A stretch of DNA of 64,000 nucleotides from Clostridium sp. 12(A). GTDB lineage: Bacteria; Bacillota; Clostridia; Lachnospirales; Lachnospiraceae. The position numbers and the translations under genes are program-made. The DNA lies in assembly GCA_000526575.1 (NCBI GenBank), contig JAGI01000002.1, forward strand, positions 2,217,501 through 2,281,500, given 5' to 3'. Position 1 is the first letter of the stretch. Each line of letters starts with the position of its first letter. Below are positions 8,905-18,221 of the stretch, one piece after another. The notes beneath the pieces were generated by a model. It was not told the DNA's origin, ran no database searches, and worked only from the letters and a program-made list of their open reading frames with translations.

Positions 8905-9363
8905 ATGTCAGCAGAGAATACGCAAACTACTATGACTGGCTCTGAGGCCACGGAGCGGTACCTTACGTTCCGCACAGATAACCTGATTTTTGGAGTAAGC
9001 ACAAACTATATTATAGAGATCATCACAAACCATGCAATTACTACCATGCCGATGATGCCGAATTATGTAAAGGGAATCATCAATTTAAGAGGACAGATCG
9101 TTCCTATTATTGATATCCGCTTAAGACTTGGAAAACCTGAGATTGAATATACCAACACAACCTGCGTGATCGTATTAAATGTAGATTCTGTCTTTATTGG
9201 AATCATTGTTGATGCAGTTGAGCAGGTTCTGGACATTGATTATTCTCAGATCTCTTCTGTTCCTGCTAACAACCGGGAAGAACTGGTAAGTGGTATGATA
9301 TCCATGCCAGACAACAATGTTGTTCTGCTTATGGATTGTGTAACTTTAGTTAATAACTCATAA
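8905..9363 (+). CDS. cheW: Chemotaxis coupling protein CheW
   Basis: 152 aa single CheW domain. It opens with a strand motif (YLTFRTDNLIFGV), then the typical MPNYVKGIINLRGQIVPIIDIRLRLG segment that contacts the kinase and receptors, and ends with the second beta barrel. It links MCPs to CheA. GGAGG precedes the ATG; it lies 20 bp after cheA and 14 bp before cheR, so one transcript is likely. Confidence 0.97.
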   Translation: MSAENTQTTMTGSEATERYLTFRTDNLIFGVSTNYIIEIITNHAITTMPMMPNYVKGIINLRGQIVPIIDIRLRLGKPEIEYTNTTCVIVLNVDSVFIGIIVDAVEQVLDIDYSQISSVPANNREELVSGMISMPDNNVVLLMDCVTLVNNS

Positions 9364-9377
9364 AGGACGGCCTTTCA

Positions 9378-10190
9378 ATGTTAACACTTTCACAGCAAGA
9401 CTTCACACGGCTGGTTCAGTTCGTGAAAAAAAACTATGGAATTGACTTGTCAAAAAAGATGCAGCTGATTATGGGACGGCTATCAAATACAATCATTACT
9501 ATGGGCTATTCTTCTTTTACAGAATACATAGACCACGTAACCTCTTCTAAGAATCCAGCTGATCTGGAAGTGATGCTGAATAAGCTTACAACAAATTATA
9601 CTTATTTTATGAGGGAGGAAGCCCATTTTAATTTCTTCCGGGATACGATTCTTCCTTATCTTTTGAGTACAAAAAAGAATAAAGTTTTAAGCATATGGAG
9701 TGCTGGCTGCTCTTCTGGAGAAGAGCCATATACAATATCCATGTTGTTAAAAGAATCCCTGGGGGCGCAAGCCGCCCTCTGGGATACCAGGGTTCTTGCT
9801 ACTGACATATCTCAGAATGCATTAAACGCAGCAAAGCAGGCAGTATACGATGAAGAGTCCTTAAAGAACTTATCTCCTTCCTGGAAATCCAAGTACTTTG
9901 TAAATACTGCAGAGCCGGGTATTTATTCCGTTTCTCCTGCCATTAAATCCAATGTTATTTTTCAGACCTTTAACTTAATGGACCCCATTCGGTTTCGTTT
10001 GAAATTTGATGTGATTTTTTGCAGAAATGTCATGATCTATTTTGATCAGAATACAAAAGATGGCCTGATTCAGCGTTTTTATGATGCAGCCGCACCGGGA
10101 GGCTATTTACTCATTGGTCATTCTGAGACCATTAATAAAGAAAAGACTCCGTTCAAGTATATAATGCCGGCAACCTATCGAAAAGAATAA
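9378..10190 (+). CDS. cheR: Chemoreceptor glutamate methyltransferase CheR
   Basis: 270 aa. N-terminal all-helical CheR domain (~1-75), then the SAM-binding fold with SIWSAGCSSGEEPYTISM and a later FDVIFCRNVMIYFD motif, typical of CheR. It methylates receptor glutamates using SAM; CheB reverses this. It is the third gene of the cheA operon, with a long hairpin directly after its stop separating it from cheB. Confidence 0.97.
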   Translation: MLTLSQQDFTRLVQFVKKNYGIDLSKKMQLIMGRLSNTIITMGYSSFTEYIDHVTSSKNPADLEVMLNKLTTNYTYFMREEAHFNFFRDTILPYLLSTKKNKVLSIWSAGCSSGEEPYTISMLLKESLGAQAALWDTRVLATDISQNALNAAKQAVYDEESLKNLSPSWKSKYFVNTAEPGIYSVSPAIKSNVIFQTFNLMDPIRFRLKFDVIFCRNVMIYFDQNTKDGLIQRFYDAAAPGGYLLIGHSETINKEKTPFKYIMPATYRKE

Positions 10191-10255
10191 TCTGTTTAAT
10201 ATAAAATCTATTTACTGCTGCGATGTATCGGTAAATGGATTTTATATTACACAGA
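10191..10255. other. Long near-perfect hairpin between cheR and cheB
   Basis: Left arm 10191-10215 and right arm 10231-10255 pair over 25 positions with one mismatch and one G-U pair; loop 15 nt. It starts immediately after the cheR stop codon. There is no T-tract, so it is not a canonical intrinsic terminator. It could stabilise the cheR 3' end, act as a processing site or attenuate cheB. Confidence 0.8.
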
Positions 10256-10334
10256 TTTAAAATTAAATATCAGGAAAATGTAAAACTTACATCAGCCTGG
10301 CTGTGTCTATTACCTGCCAAGAATGGAGTAAAAT

Positions 10335-11375
10335 ATGAACGAAAAAATCCGTGTTCTTATCGTAGATGACTCCTTGCTTTTTCGCAAGGTGTTGATTGAT
10401 AATCTTTCCAAAAATCCGAATATTGAAGTCATTGGCTATGCAATTGACGCTTTTGATGCTGAAAAAAAGATTCCTCTTCTGAAACCTGACGTGGTTACCG
10501 TAGATGTGGAGATGCCTCGCTTAAATGGCATTGATTTTGTAAAAAAACTGTTGCCTATTTATGCCGTACCAGTGATTTTAGTTTCTTCTCTTAACTTAAA
10601 TGTATTTGAAGCCCTCTCCGCAGGAGCTGTGGATTTTGTCCGGAAGCCGGATATGACCACTGGAAATTCCTCCAGTACTTTTTTGAATACATTAATGAGT
10701 AAAATATTTATTGCCTCCCGGGCTAAGATTAAGGTACCCCAAACAGCACCTGTGGTTCCGAAACATACATTAAGCAGTGGGAGGCCATTTTCATTGAATG
10801 CATATAATACTGTTATAGGAATTGGGGCATCTACTGGCGGAACCGAGGCAACCTTGCAGGTATTAAAAAACCTTCCCGCCGATACTCCTGGTATCGTGGT
10901 GACTCAGCATATGCCCGAAGGCTTTACTAAAATGTACGCTGACCGCTTAAATCGTCTTTGTCAGATGAGTGTAAAAGAGGCTCAGAGCGGAGATATCATA
11001 GAAAGAGGACAGGTGCTTATTGCTCCTGGTGATTTACAAATGAAGGTAGTGCGTGTAGGAAGCAGATATTCCGTAAGCTGCTACTCTGGAGAAAAGGTAA
11101 GCGGCCACCGGCCTTCTGTAGATGTTCTCTTTCAGTCTATAGCGGATACGGCTGGACCAAATTCTGTTGGTATCATTATGACTGGAATGGGACGCGATGG
11201 CGCTGATGGTCTTCTCAGTATGAAGAAAAAAGGGGCATTCACTATTGGGCAGGATGCAGAAAGCTGTGTTGTATACGGAATGCCTATGGTAGCCTATAAT
11301 ATTGGAGCTGTGGTCACTCAGACTTCCTGTGCTAATATTTCCAATGTATTGCTGAAACATTTATATTCACTTTAG
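10335..11375 (+). CDS. cheB: Chemotaxis methylesterase/deamidase CheB
   Basis: 346 aa. Receiver domain with the DD pair (D11-D12) and phospho-acceptor D57, conserved KP in FVRKPD, a short linker, and a C-terminal methylesterase with the catalytic triad motifs GASTGG (Ser), TQHMPEG (His) and TGMGRDGADG (Asp). It removes receptor methyl groups when phosphorylated by CheA. TGGAG is 7 nt upstream of the start. It lies 144 bp downstream of cheR beyond a strong hairpin, so its expression may be set separately. Confidence 0.97.
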   Translation: MNEKIRVLIVDDSLLFRKVLIDNLSKNPNIEVIGYAIDAFDAEKKIPLLKPDVVTVDVEMPRLNGIDFVKKLLPIYAVPVILVSSLNLNVFEALSAGAVDFVRKPDMTTGNSSSTFLNTLMSKIFIASRAKIKVPQTAPVVPKHTLSSGRPFSLNAYNTVIGIGASTGGTEATLQVLKNLPADTPGIVVTQHMPEGFTKMYADRLNRLCQMSVKEAQSGDIIERGQVLIAPGDLQMKVVRVGSRYSVSCYSGEKVSGHRPSVDVLFQSIADTAGPNSVGIIMTGMGRDGADGLLSMKKKGAFTIGQDAESCVVYGMPMVAYNIGAVVTQTSCANISNVLLKHLYSL

Positions 11376-11399
11376 TATAAGAAATTACTGAATCCAAAG

Positions 11400-11426
11400 T
11401 TAATATTTTTTTACTTATGACGATAA
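11400..11426 (+). promoter_or_regulatory. Candidate sigma-28 promoter for the flgM-csrA operon
   Basis: TTAA (11400-11403), 15 nt, GACGATAA (11419-11426). It sits 47 nt before the flgM ATG. FlgM-FlgN-FlgK-FlgL operons are typical class III targets of FliA, which supports the call. Confidence 0.5.
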
Positions 11427-11473
11427 TATAAATAGAACCTTTGGTATATAAGCTCTTAGAAAGGAGTCGTTAA

Positions 11474-11785
11474 ATGCGTATTTCACCGAACTATTATAGT
11501 ACGCTATATAATACATCCATGATACGACAAAGTCAGGATACTTCCGCAGTAACCGCTTCGGAATCCTCAAAAAACAAATATGATGAAATCACAATCCGTT
11601 CTGCATCACCGGAAGAAATAGACTCGAAGTTTGCTTCTACTCTGAAAAATCTTATGGTAAAAGAGTTAAAGCAGCCAGCTTCGGAGGAAAAACTGGATCT
11701 TTTAAAGCAGAGAATTGAGAATGGAACTTATCAGGTAGATGCCAATAAGTTGGCCGAGAAGATTCTTCTATATAAAGGAGCCTAA
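11474..11785 (+). CDS. flgM: Anti-sigma-28 factor FlgM
   Basis: 103 aa. Disordered polar N-terminal half and the conserved C-terminal sigma-28-binding helices (DLLKQRIENGTYQVDANKLAEKIL). FlgM holds FliA (29261-30037) inactive until it is secreted through the finished hook. AAAGGAG precedes the ATG. The stop overlaps the start of flgN by one base (TAATG). Confidence 0.95.
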   Translation: MRISPNYYSTLYNTSMIRQSQDTSAVTASESSKNKYDEITIRSASPEEIDSKFASTLKNLMVKELKQPASEEKLDLLKQRIENGTYQVDANKLAEKILLYKGA

Positions 11786-12216
11786 TGAGTATGAATGAAT
11801 TTATTACCGTAATCGAGGGTTTGACTGAGTTATTCCAGGAACTGATACAGATTGAACAGACAAAACTGGAAGCAGCCAAAAAAAATCGTATTACTCATGT
11901 AGAGGACTGCATGAACAAAGAACAAGCAGCGATCTTAAAGCTGAGAGGTCTTGAACGGAAACGTGAGCTCTGCCAGGAAAAGATGGGCTTTGAAGGCTGC
12001 ACCTTCCAGGAGATTCTCTCTAAGACGACTGGAAGTGAACATGATATGTTAAAAAGTATGTTCAATACTCTTACTGACCATGTCCGTCTTTTCCAGGATA
12101 TCAATGACAGTGCACGTACCATGATTGAAGTAAATCTTCACATGATCAATAAAGCTATTAACAATTCCCAAAATGGAACGACACCAGATAACAAACTATG
12201 GGGGGGACAAATATGA
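11785..12216 (+). CDS. flgN: Flagellar export chaperone FlgN
   Basis: 143 aa, mostly helical with a long coiled coil, as expected for the FlgN chaperone of the hook-filament junction proteins FlgK and FlgL encoded next to it. The start may be the ATG at 11785 or the one three codons on; AAAGGAG suits either. Its TGA overlaps the flgK start (ATGA). Confidence 0.9.
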   Translation: MSMNEFITVIEGLTELFQELIQIEQTKLEAAKKNRITHVEDCMNKEQAAILKLRGLERKRELCQEKMGFEGCTFQEILSKTTGSEHDMLKSMFNTLTDHVRLFQDINDSARTMIEVNLHMINKAINNSQNGTTPDNKLWGGQI

Positions 12217-14252
12217 CACGATCAACCTTTGCCGGTTTTACCACTGCCCGCTTGGCTATGGCTGCCAGCCAGAGATCACTTGACGTAACCGGACAGAATA
12301 TAGCTAACATTAATACGGTAGGATACACCAAGCAGCAGGTGGATTTAGTCAGCCTGAATTTAAGAGGCGGGGATCTATACAGCAGCAATCCAAGTTCAAA
12401 GATTGGATATGGTGTAGAAACCACTAATGTATCTCAGATCCGTGATCCATTTCTGGATGTACAGTATAGAAACCAGATAGCAAAAGTCGGAACAGCAGAT
12501 GCCCGTCAGGCTGTTTTAGATCAGCTTGGAGATATATTTGATGAGACAGATAAAAATGCTTTAAAGACAGCCCTTAGTGATTTGAGCAGCAGTTTGGACA
12601 AGCTGTCTGCCAATGCAAACAGCAGTGAGTTTGATAGCATTGTACGTTCCCGCTGCCAGGTATTAATGAATTATATTCATCAAAAAAATGCAGATTTAAA
12701 GAGCACCCGGGAAGAGACCATAAGCGGTCTCGAAAAAACCAGTTTACCAACTGTAAATAGCTTATTATCTGACATTGGTGAATTAAATGATGCAATCTGG
12801 AAAAGCCAGATGCTGGGAAATCCGGCTCTTGAGATGATGGATGAGAGAAATAATAAGCTTGATGAACTTGCTGGCTATATTCCTATCAGTGTATCATACA
12901 AAGAAGTGCAGATTTCTGACGGAGCCAAGTATAATTACCCTGTAGTTAAATTAAATGGCGCCAATGGAGTTACATATAATTTAACCGCAGGTTATCATGG
13001 AGAAAACTTCGCTTCTCTTTCTGTAGAAAGAAATAAAAATTCCCAAGGAGCCGAGGATGGAACAGTATCAATAAATCTGATACCTGCATCTGATTTTCCA
13101 TCTTATGCTGATGTTTCAGCATTAAAAACAAACATTACCGATGCTTTAAAAGAAGGTACGCTTAAAGGTACGGTTGATATGTTAAACAAATCAGGAGAGC
13201 TGGATAATCCTGCAAGTGATTACAGAGGAATTGGATACTACGAGAAATCCTTTGACGCTTTTGTTCAGACCTTTGCAAAAACATTTAATGCATTGAATCA
13301 GAATACAGTTCCATATACAGGAGTTACAAGTGCTCCCTCTAAAGGTTATGCAGAACAGATGGTCGGTGATGGAACGAAAAAGGCAGAATATGCTTATAAT
13401 TTTAGCAATGCAAAAGGCAACTTCTTAAAGCACGAAATAATTAATGTCAATGGCCAGAACTACACCTTTGGTGATGGAACAAACGGTACGATTCTCCTTG
13501 GAAGTACCATGGAGGAAAGTCTTAAAAATCTGGCTGCAGCATTGCCTGCAACAAGCTTTAATGTGAATGGTAATACTCTTGCTGGTAGCTGGAATTATAA
13601 TGAAACCAGCAAAAAACTTACATGGTCAAGTACATCTGCTTTAGCAGTAAACGAAGTTATAACCTCAGATAGCATTAAAACCACAGCAGATAATGATATT
13701 GATAGTTTGGTTTATTCTGCCAATCCTGTGAATATTAAGAACTTTGACTTATTTAAGACATCTGACGGCAGCAATATTTTTACTGCGGGCAATATTAAAT
13801 TATCAGATGACTGGATGAATGGCAGTATACATATTATCTCCTCTCACGATTCAAATGCAGGTTCAACTGCTAACGAAAACATTACGCTTATGATTAAATC
13901 GCTTACTGACAGCCGTGAGTTCAAATATGATTATTCTTATACAGATAATGCTGGAAATCCCCAGACTGGTACCATATCCTTCTATAATGGAAATTTCTCC
14001 CAGTGCTATTCTAATATGGAGAACATGCAGGGTATCGATAGCTCAGCAAATACCGCTATTCTGAATAATCATATTTCTGTATTGTCAGAGACATCTAATA
14101 ACAAAGATGCTGTTTCTGGTGTATCTCTCGATGAAGAAGGCATTAACCTGATGCAGTTTCAGAGGTCTTATACAGCTGCTGCTCGTTTAATGACTACTCT
14201 TGACCAGGCACTGGATGTACTCATTAATAACACTGGTATGGTTGGCCGATAG
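12213..14252 (+). CDS. flgK: Hook-associated protein 1, FlgK
   Basis: 679 aa from ATG 12213, preceded by GGGGGG and overlapping flgN by 4 bp. N-terminal rod/hook helix (FAGFTTARLAMAASQRSLDVTGQNIANINTVGYTKQ) and the C-terminal GVSLDEEGINLMQFQRSYTAAARLMTTLDQALDVLIN segment define the D0/D1 core. Residues ~270-590 are a large variable region, so the protein is longer than compact FlgKs. It joins hook to filament. Confidence 0.96.
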   Translation: MTRSTFAGFTTARLAMAASQRSLDVTGQNIANINTVGYTKQQVDLVSLNLRGGDLYSSNPSSKIGYGVETTNVSQIRDPFLDVQYRNQIAKVGTADARQAVLDQLGDIFDETDKNALKTALSDLSSSLDKLSANANSSEFDSIVRSRCQVLMNYIHQKNADLKSTREETISGLEKTSLPTVNSLLSDIGELNDAIWKSQMLGNPALEMMDERNNKLDELAGYIPISVSYKEVQISDGAKYNYPVVKLNGANGVTYNLTAGYHGENFASLSVERNKNSQGAEDGTVSINLIPASDFPSYADVSALKTNITDALKEGTLKGTVDMLNKSGELDNPASDYRGIGYYEKSFDAFVQTFAKTFNALNQNTVPYTGVTSAPSKGYAEQMVGDGTKKAEYAYNFSNAKGNFLKHEIINVNGQNYTFGDGTNGTILLGSTMEESLKNLAAALPATSFNVNGNTLAGSWNYNETSKKLTWSSTSALAVNEVITSDSIKTTADNDIDSLVYSANPVNIKNFDLFKTSDGSNIFTAGNIKLSDDWMNGSIHIISSHDSNAGSTANENITLMIKSLTDSREFKYDYSYTDNAGNPQTGTISFYNGNFSQCYSNMENMQGIDSSANTAILNNHISVLSETSNNKDAVSGVSLDEEGINLMQFQRSYTAAARLMTTLDQALDVLINNTGMVGR

Positions 14253-14263
14253 GAGGAACTGAA

Positions 14264-15274
14264 ATGAGAATTACTACTAACGCAATTTTAAGAAATTATA
14301 AAAATAATCTTTCTACAACAATAAATACGTTAAATAGCTCAAGAACAAAGGTAATGACTCAGCGCAGCTTTAATTCTGTGGCTGAAAATCCAGGTGCTGC
14401 GGCAAGAGCTTCCCAGCTCCATCGTAAATATTATAGTAATCAGGATAACTTAAGCATGCTAAGCGACGTTCAATCCAGACAGGATGGTCAGGAAGATGCC
14501 ATGAGACAGATCAATGATATGCTAAAGACCATTAATAAAGACTACGGCATTCAGGCCATGAATGGTACCAACCAGACCAAAGAAGTCAGAGAGGGTTATG
14601 CCTCTGCTTTACGGGAATTTCAAAAATCAATGGTACTAAGTCTTAATTCTTCCTACGAAGATACCTTTTTATTTGCAGGCTCTGATGGAAAAAATCCACC
14701 ATTTACCTTGACCGATGACGGTACTCTGACTTATCGTGGCTATAATGTGAATGCCGCTGATGGTACCGCAGATAAAAGTGCGTTGGACACCCTTTCCACT
14801 GAAAAACTTTACGTTGATTTGGGTATGGGACTATCTCTTGATGAAAACAACAAGGTTGTTCCCTCCAGTGCCTTTAATATGTCCCTGCCAGGTATCAATG
14901 CCGTTGGATATGGGAAAGACAGTGATGGAATAAGCAACAATGTAATAGTATTAACGGGACAGATGGCTGATTTATTAAGTGCAGAGACCTTCGACGCTCA
15001 GGCTTATCAAAAATTATCGGCCAAATTTGAGGACGTAAGTAGCGGAATCTTAAACCAGATTACAGAACTGGGTGTTAAATCAGAGTTCCTGACTACAACA
15101 AAAGATCGACTGGAGAATACGGATATTTCTCTACAGGAACAGATGGAAAATGTAGAAGGAATTGATATGGCAAAAGCAATTACGGATTATATGTGGAATC
15201 AATATGCATACAATGCTGCGCTGAAAGTAGGTACTTCTATCCTGTCACCATCGTTTATCGATTTCATGAAATAG
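14264..15274 (+). CDS. flgL: Hook-associated protein 3, FlgL
   Basis: 336 aa. The flagellin-like N-terminal helix (MRITTNAILRNYKNNLSTTINTLN) and C-terminal helix (AITDYMWNQYAYNAALKVG) flank a moderate variable domain. Forms the second ring of the hook-filament junction. GGAGG precedes the ATG; 11 bp after flgK. Confidence 0.95.
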   Translation: MRITTNAILRNYKNNLSTTINTLNSSRTKVMTQRSFNSVAENPGAAARASQLHRKYYSNQDNLSMLSDVQSRQDGQEDAMRQINDMLKTINKDYGIQAMNGTNQTKEVREGYASALREFQKSMVLSLNSSYEDTFLFAGSDGKNPPFTLTDDGTLTYRGYNVNAADGTADKSALDTLSTEKLYVDLGMGLSLDENNKVVPSSAFNMSLPGINAVGYGKDSDGISNNVIVLTGQMADLLSAETFDAQAYQKLSAKFEDVSSGILNQITELGVKSEFLTTTKDRLENTDISLQEQMENVEGIDMAKAITDYMWNQYAYNAALKVGTSILSPSFIDFMK

Positions 15275-15296
15275 TCTTGATTGGGGGTGTAATTCT

Positions 15297-15905
15297 ATGG
15301 AACCGTTATTAAAAATAACCACCATACCTATTAAGTATGAACTTACGATTACAAAAGCCCGGTTAGAATATTCAAATTCAAAGGCTGAAATGGTGGCTTC
15401 CAGAGAAAGAGGCGGCTTTGAGATGGAAAGCCGTCCCATTAAAGTAAAATTGGATACTTATAATGCTCGAAATTCCGTTTGTCCCACTACAATGGAAAGC
15501 GTTCGCCGATCCGCCCAGGAGGGCAGACAGGCCGCTCAAGAAGCTACCGCAGCCTATGCAGAGGAGAGTGCTATGTTGTTAGACCCAAATATTTCGAATG
15601 CTCTAGATATCATCAATCAGCAGCGTGCTCAAGTGCCAACCGGAGACTTTGGCTTAACTTTCCTGCCTACCACAGGTCCGGAAATAGAATGGTCCAATCC
15701 TGATTTAAATATGCAGTATCAAATGGATCGACTTAATTTTGACTTTAGAATCGCAAATGGTGACTTTGAGTTTATCCCTGGTGATGTTTCTATCTCCATT
15801 ACCCAAATGCCAGATGTAGAAATTGAATATACTGGCGGACCTATGTATGTTCCACCCAGTGCTGCAGATTTTTTTAATCACTCTCCAGTAGATGTGCTAG
15901 CATAA
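15297..15905 (+). CDS. DUF6470 family protein (YviE-like)
   Basis: 202 aa between flgL and fliW, the position of B. subtilis yviE. Begins with KITTIPIKYELTITKARLEYSNSK and has a helical Ala-rich middle (PTTMESVRRSAQEGRQAAQE) and a beta-rich C-terminus, matching DUF6470. No catalytic motif. The biochemical role of this family is not established; synteny ties it to FliW/CsrA or hook-filament assembly. Confidence 0.8.
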   Translation: MEPLLKITTIPIKYELTITKARLEYSNSKAEMVASRERGGFEMESRPIKVKLDTYNARNSVCPTTMESVRRSAQEGRQAAQEATAAYAEESAMLLDPNISNALDIINQQRAQVPTGDFGLTFLPTTGPEIEWSNPDLNMQYQMDRLNFDFRIANGDFEFIPGDVSISITQMPDVEIEYTGGPMYVPPSAADFFNHSPVDVLA

Positions 15906-15924
15906 TTTAATCCCGGAGGTTTCT

Positions 15925-16371
15925 ATGGAAATCAAAACACAATATTTTGGTACCATTTCTTGTTCAGAGAAAGAGTTCATCCATTTTTCTGATGGACTAT
16001 TTGGCTTTGCTGATTTAAAATATTACGTACCTTTAGCTTTTGAGGATAACAGTGATGCCCTTATCTCTCTTCAGTCTGTAGAAGATGCCTCCATCTCTTT
16101 TATACTCATGAATCCCTTTCAGCTTTATGCAGAATATATGCCTGTATTATCAGATGAGGATAAAAAGCTATTAGATGTCTCTTATAATGAAGACAACATT
16201 TCATACTATGTTATCTGTGTCATACATGAATCTATGGAAAATAGTACAGTAAATTTAAAATGTCCTATCGCAGTAAATACAGATACCAGAGAAGCTCGTC
16301 AGGTTATTTTAGATAACGTACTTTATAAATTTCGCCATCCAGTGAAAGATTTCGTAAAAAAGGAGAACTAA
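15925..16371 (+). CDS. fliW: Flagellar assembly factor FliW
   Basis: 148 aa FliW protein (FGTISCSEKEFIHFSDGLFGFADLKYYVPL at the start; a C-terminal RQVILDN segment). FliW binds CsrA and, when flagellin accumulates, flagellin, so it releases or blocks CsrA repression of flagellin translation. CGGAGG is 8 nt upstream. csrA starts 1 nt after its stop. Confidence 0.95.
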   Translation: MEIKTQYFGTISCSEKEFIHFSDGLFGFADLKYYVPLAFEDNSDALISLQSVEDASISFILMNPFQLYAEYMPVLSDEDKKLLDVSYNEDNISYYVICVIHESMENSTVNLKCPIAVNTDTREARQVILDNVLYKFRHPVKDFVKKEN

Positions 16372-16372
16372 C

Positions 16373-16624
16373 ATGCTTATCCTTCAAAGAAAAAAAGGTC
16401 AGGAACTTAAGATTGGCGATAACATCTGTATCACTGTTCTGGATATGGGGAATGACTGGGTAAAACTTGCTATTGATGCCCCTAGAGATGTGTCTATACT
16501 ACGTTCAGAATTGATAGAAGCCGCTTCTGCAAATAAGGAAGCTGCAGCCGTCTCTCTGAGCCCAGGATCAATATCTAAAATAAATGAATTATTAAAAATA
16601 AAAAAAGACAGCGGAGACAACTGA
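16373..16624 (+). CDS. csrA: Carbon storage regulator CsrA
   Basis: 83 aa: the MLILQRKKGQELKIGDNICITVLDMG core and the AIDAPRDVSILRSEL segment are diagnostic. The Ala-rich C-terminal tail of about 20 residues is longer than that of a minimal CsrA. It represses translation of mRNAs with GGA in hairpin loops, flagellin in Gram-positives, and is antagonised by FliW. AAGGAG precedes the start. Last gene of the flgM operon. Confidence 0.96.
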   Translation: MLILQRKKGQELKIGDNICITVLDMGNDWVKLAIDAPRDVSILRSELIEAASANKEAAAVSLSPGSISKINELLKIKKDSGDN

Positions 16625-16645
16625 ATTTATTTCAGTTCCTCCGCT
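16610..16645. terminator. Bidirectional terminator between csrA and the convergent gene
   Basis: AGCGGAG and AACTGAA (16610-16625) pair with TTCAGTT and CTCCGCT (16631-16645) around a 5-nt loop. An A7 tract on the left gives a T-tract for minus-strand transcription; CTTCTTCTTT follows on plus. The hairpin covers both stop codons. Confidence 0.85.
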
Positions 16646-17955
16646 TCTTCTTTAATATCTTCTTCCTTGTTGCTACCTTGTTCTATATCACTGTTTTTAA
16701 TTGTCATTTCTTCTGCAGCAGTTGTCTCTATATCACTATTTTTCTGTTTAGAGCTCCTAAGCTTTATCCATACGAACCTGAAAATTGATATATCTTGAAC
16801 GAACTCCTTAAGCTTATTCATAGGCTTCAAAAAATACGTTTCAAAAAATCTATGATAGAATAATCGTGACCCGTACCTGGTCAGCCTGAATATCCAAAAT
16901 AAGGGCAATAATGCTCCTGCTTTCTCTAATTCAGGATAAATAGTTTCCATATACTCTCTATCTGGAAATGTCCATTCTAATAGCTTTTGAAATTGTTCAG
17001 CCCGTCGATTACGAGCATAACAGTCTGCTACCGTTTTTATAAGCGGAAGAAATTGAGAACTGATTTCTCTCCCTTCTTCCCCTTTTGATAAGATATAAGA
17101 TTCCATGGCATCATAAACTTCCGTAAAGTCTGCACCGGCTCCAGCTCCAAACCATCGAAGTACCAGATACTCCATTTTTTCAGCAAAGGCTTCAATCTTT
17201 AACTTTTTTAACCGCTCATAAATATATTTCCAGGAGAACTCTTCTGCATAACGTTTATAAAAAAACCAGAAATCTATAATCTGGTTCATGCTGATTTCGC
17301 CTTTCGCATAGTGATCTGTCAATCTACACATATAAAAGAGATATTGGTCATTAGGATTCATCTCTTTTACATACTTGTACCCCTCTTTGCAGGGTATGGC
17401 ATGTAACATCATCTTATAAAACTTTCGCATGGGTCTGCTTAAAAAAACATTATAGTTATAGAAAAACACTTTAATACCTGGTATCCGATAGTAGAGATAG
17501 CCATCTTCATCCTGTGGTCTTTCTACAAAATCCCGGATTCGCAGTTTATTTGCGATTATTTCTGTACCTTTTTTATCAGAACCAATTTCAATATATTCCT
17601 GGCAGCACATTTCTTCAATGGGATAGCTTTTAACATTCTCCAAATAATCTATAAAAAAACAGTTAACTTTCTCCCGCTCCAATAATGATCTAAGCTGCTT
17701 TTCCACCTTTCTTAATCGATCAGTGCGGTGGACTGCTTCTAAATATTTTTCAAAAAAACGATTGCGTACAGATTGAGGGATTATCTCATCTAATCCCAAA
17801 ATTCCGTAATGAATGATATGAGCAACGTGGTGAAAATCCGCAAGCCGAAACATCTTTTCCCAGTCCAGCTGGCGCATTGGTTCAGGTGTTGTCTTTTGAT
17901 TCATAACAGAAGATAGTATGGTTATTAAGTATCGTTCCTCGTATCCTTTTCTCAT
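16627..17955 (-). CDS. Degenerate nucleotidyltransferase-family (NTP_transf_5-like) protein
   Basis: 442 aa from ATG 17955 (GGATGG 9 nt upstream). Overall layout (HVAHIIHYGIL near residue 50, a long middle helix, then FYNYNVFLSRPMRKFYKMM and NPNDQYLFYMCRLTDHYAKGE) matches uncharacterised nucleotidyltransferases of Lachnospiraceae. The usual KG and DxD active-site motifs are not visible: the expected region reads IDYLENVKSYPIEE ... EYIEIGSD. Catalysis is therefore doubtful. Its C-terminus is acidic and disordered. Substrate unknown; flagellar relevance is only by location. Confidence 0.6.
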   Translation of the reverse strand: MRKGYEERYLITILSSVMNQKTTPEPMRQLDWEKMFRLADFHHVAHIIHYGILGLDEIIPQSVRNRFFEKYLEAVHRTDRLRKVEKQLRSLLEREKVNCFFIDYLENVKSYPIEEMCCQEYIEIGSDKKGTEIIANKLRIRDFVERPQDEDGYLYYRIPGIKVFFYNYNVFLSRPMRKFYKMMLHAIPCKEGYKYVKEMNPNDQYLFYMCRLTDHYAKGEISMNQIIDFWFFYKRYAEEFSWKYIYERLKKLKIEAFAEKMEYLVLRWFGAGAGADFTEVYDAMESYILSKGEEGREISSQFLPLIKTVADCYARNRRAEQFQKLLEWTFPDREYMETIYPELEKAGALLPLFWIFRLTRYGSRLFYHRFFETYFLKPMNKLKEFVQDISIFRFVWIKLRSSKQKNSDIETTAAEEMTIKNSDIEQGSNKEEDIKEEAEELK

Positions 17956-17991
17956 TACACACTTCCATCCTTTATTGCGAAGGTACAAACC

Positions 17992-17999
17992 TTATCAGC
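17992..17999 (-). promoter_or_regulatory. Weak candidate sigma-28 -10 box
   Basis: GCTGATAA on the minus strand, one base from GCCGATAA, 37 nt before the start at 17955. No TAAA-like -35 is seen at 15 nt (ATAG instead), so this is only suggestive. Confidence 0.2.
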
Positions 18000-18148
18000 A
18001 AATCATGTATCAATCTATCTCAATATTATATTCATGATCACAAGATCTTGATGATTGCACTCTTTTGTTTATTCAAGCTAAAAACATCTATTGTTACGCA
18101 CAGAAGGTTACATCTTACACTTATATATCGGTTTTTATATAAATATCT

Positions 18149-18175
18149 TAACTTTAGTATGGAAATGTACGATAG
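18149..18175 (+). promoter_or_regulatory. Candidate sigma-28 promoter for the C39-like peptidase gene
   Basis: TAAC (18149-18152), 15 nt, TACGATAG (18168-18175). The spacer begins TTTAGTAT, exactly as in the candidate fliD promoter (22228-22254). It lies 46 nt before the GTG start. Confidence 0.5.
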
Positions 18176-18221
18176 ATATTGTATACTTGGATATAAATTT
18201 ATGATAGAAAAGGTGAATTCA

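Noticed and set aside
18048-18221. Longer N-terminal start for the C39 peptidase
   Set aside because: The extra 58 residues lack a ribosome binding site and would hide the signal peptide; the GTG at 18222 has AAGGTG.
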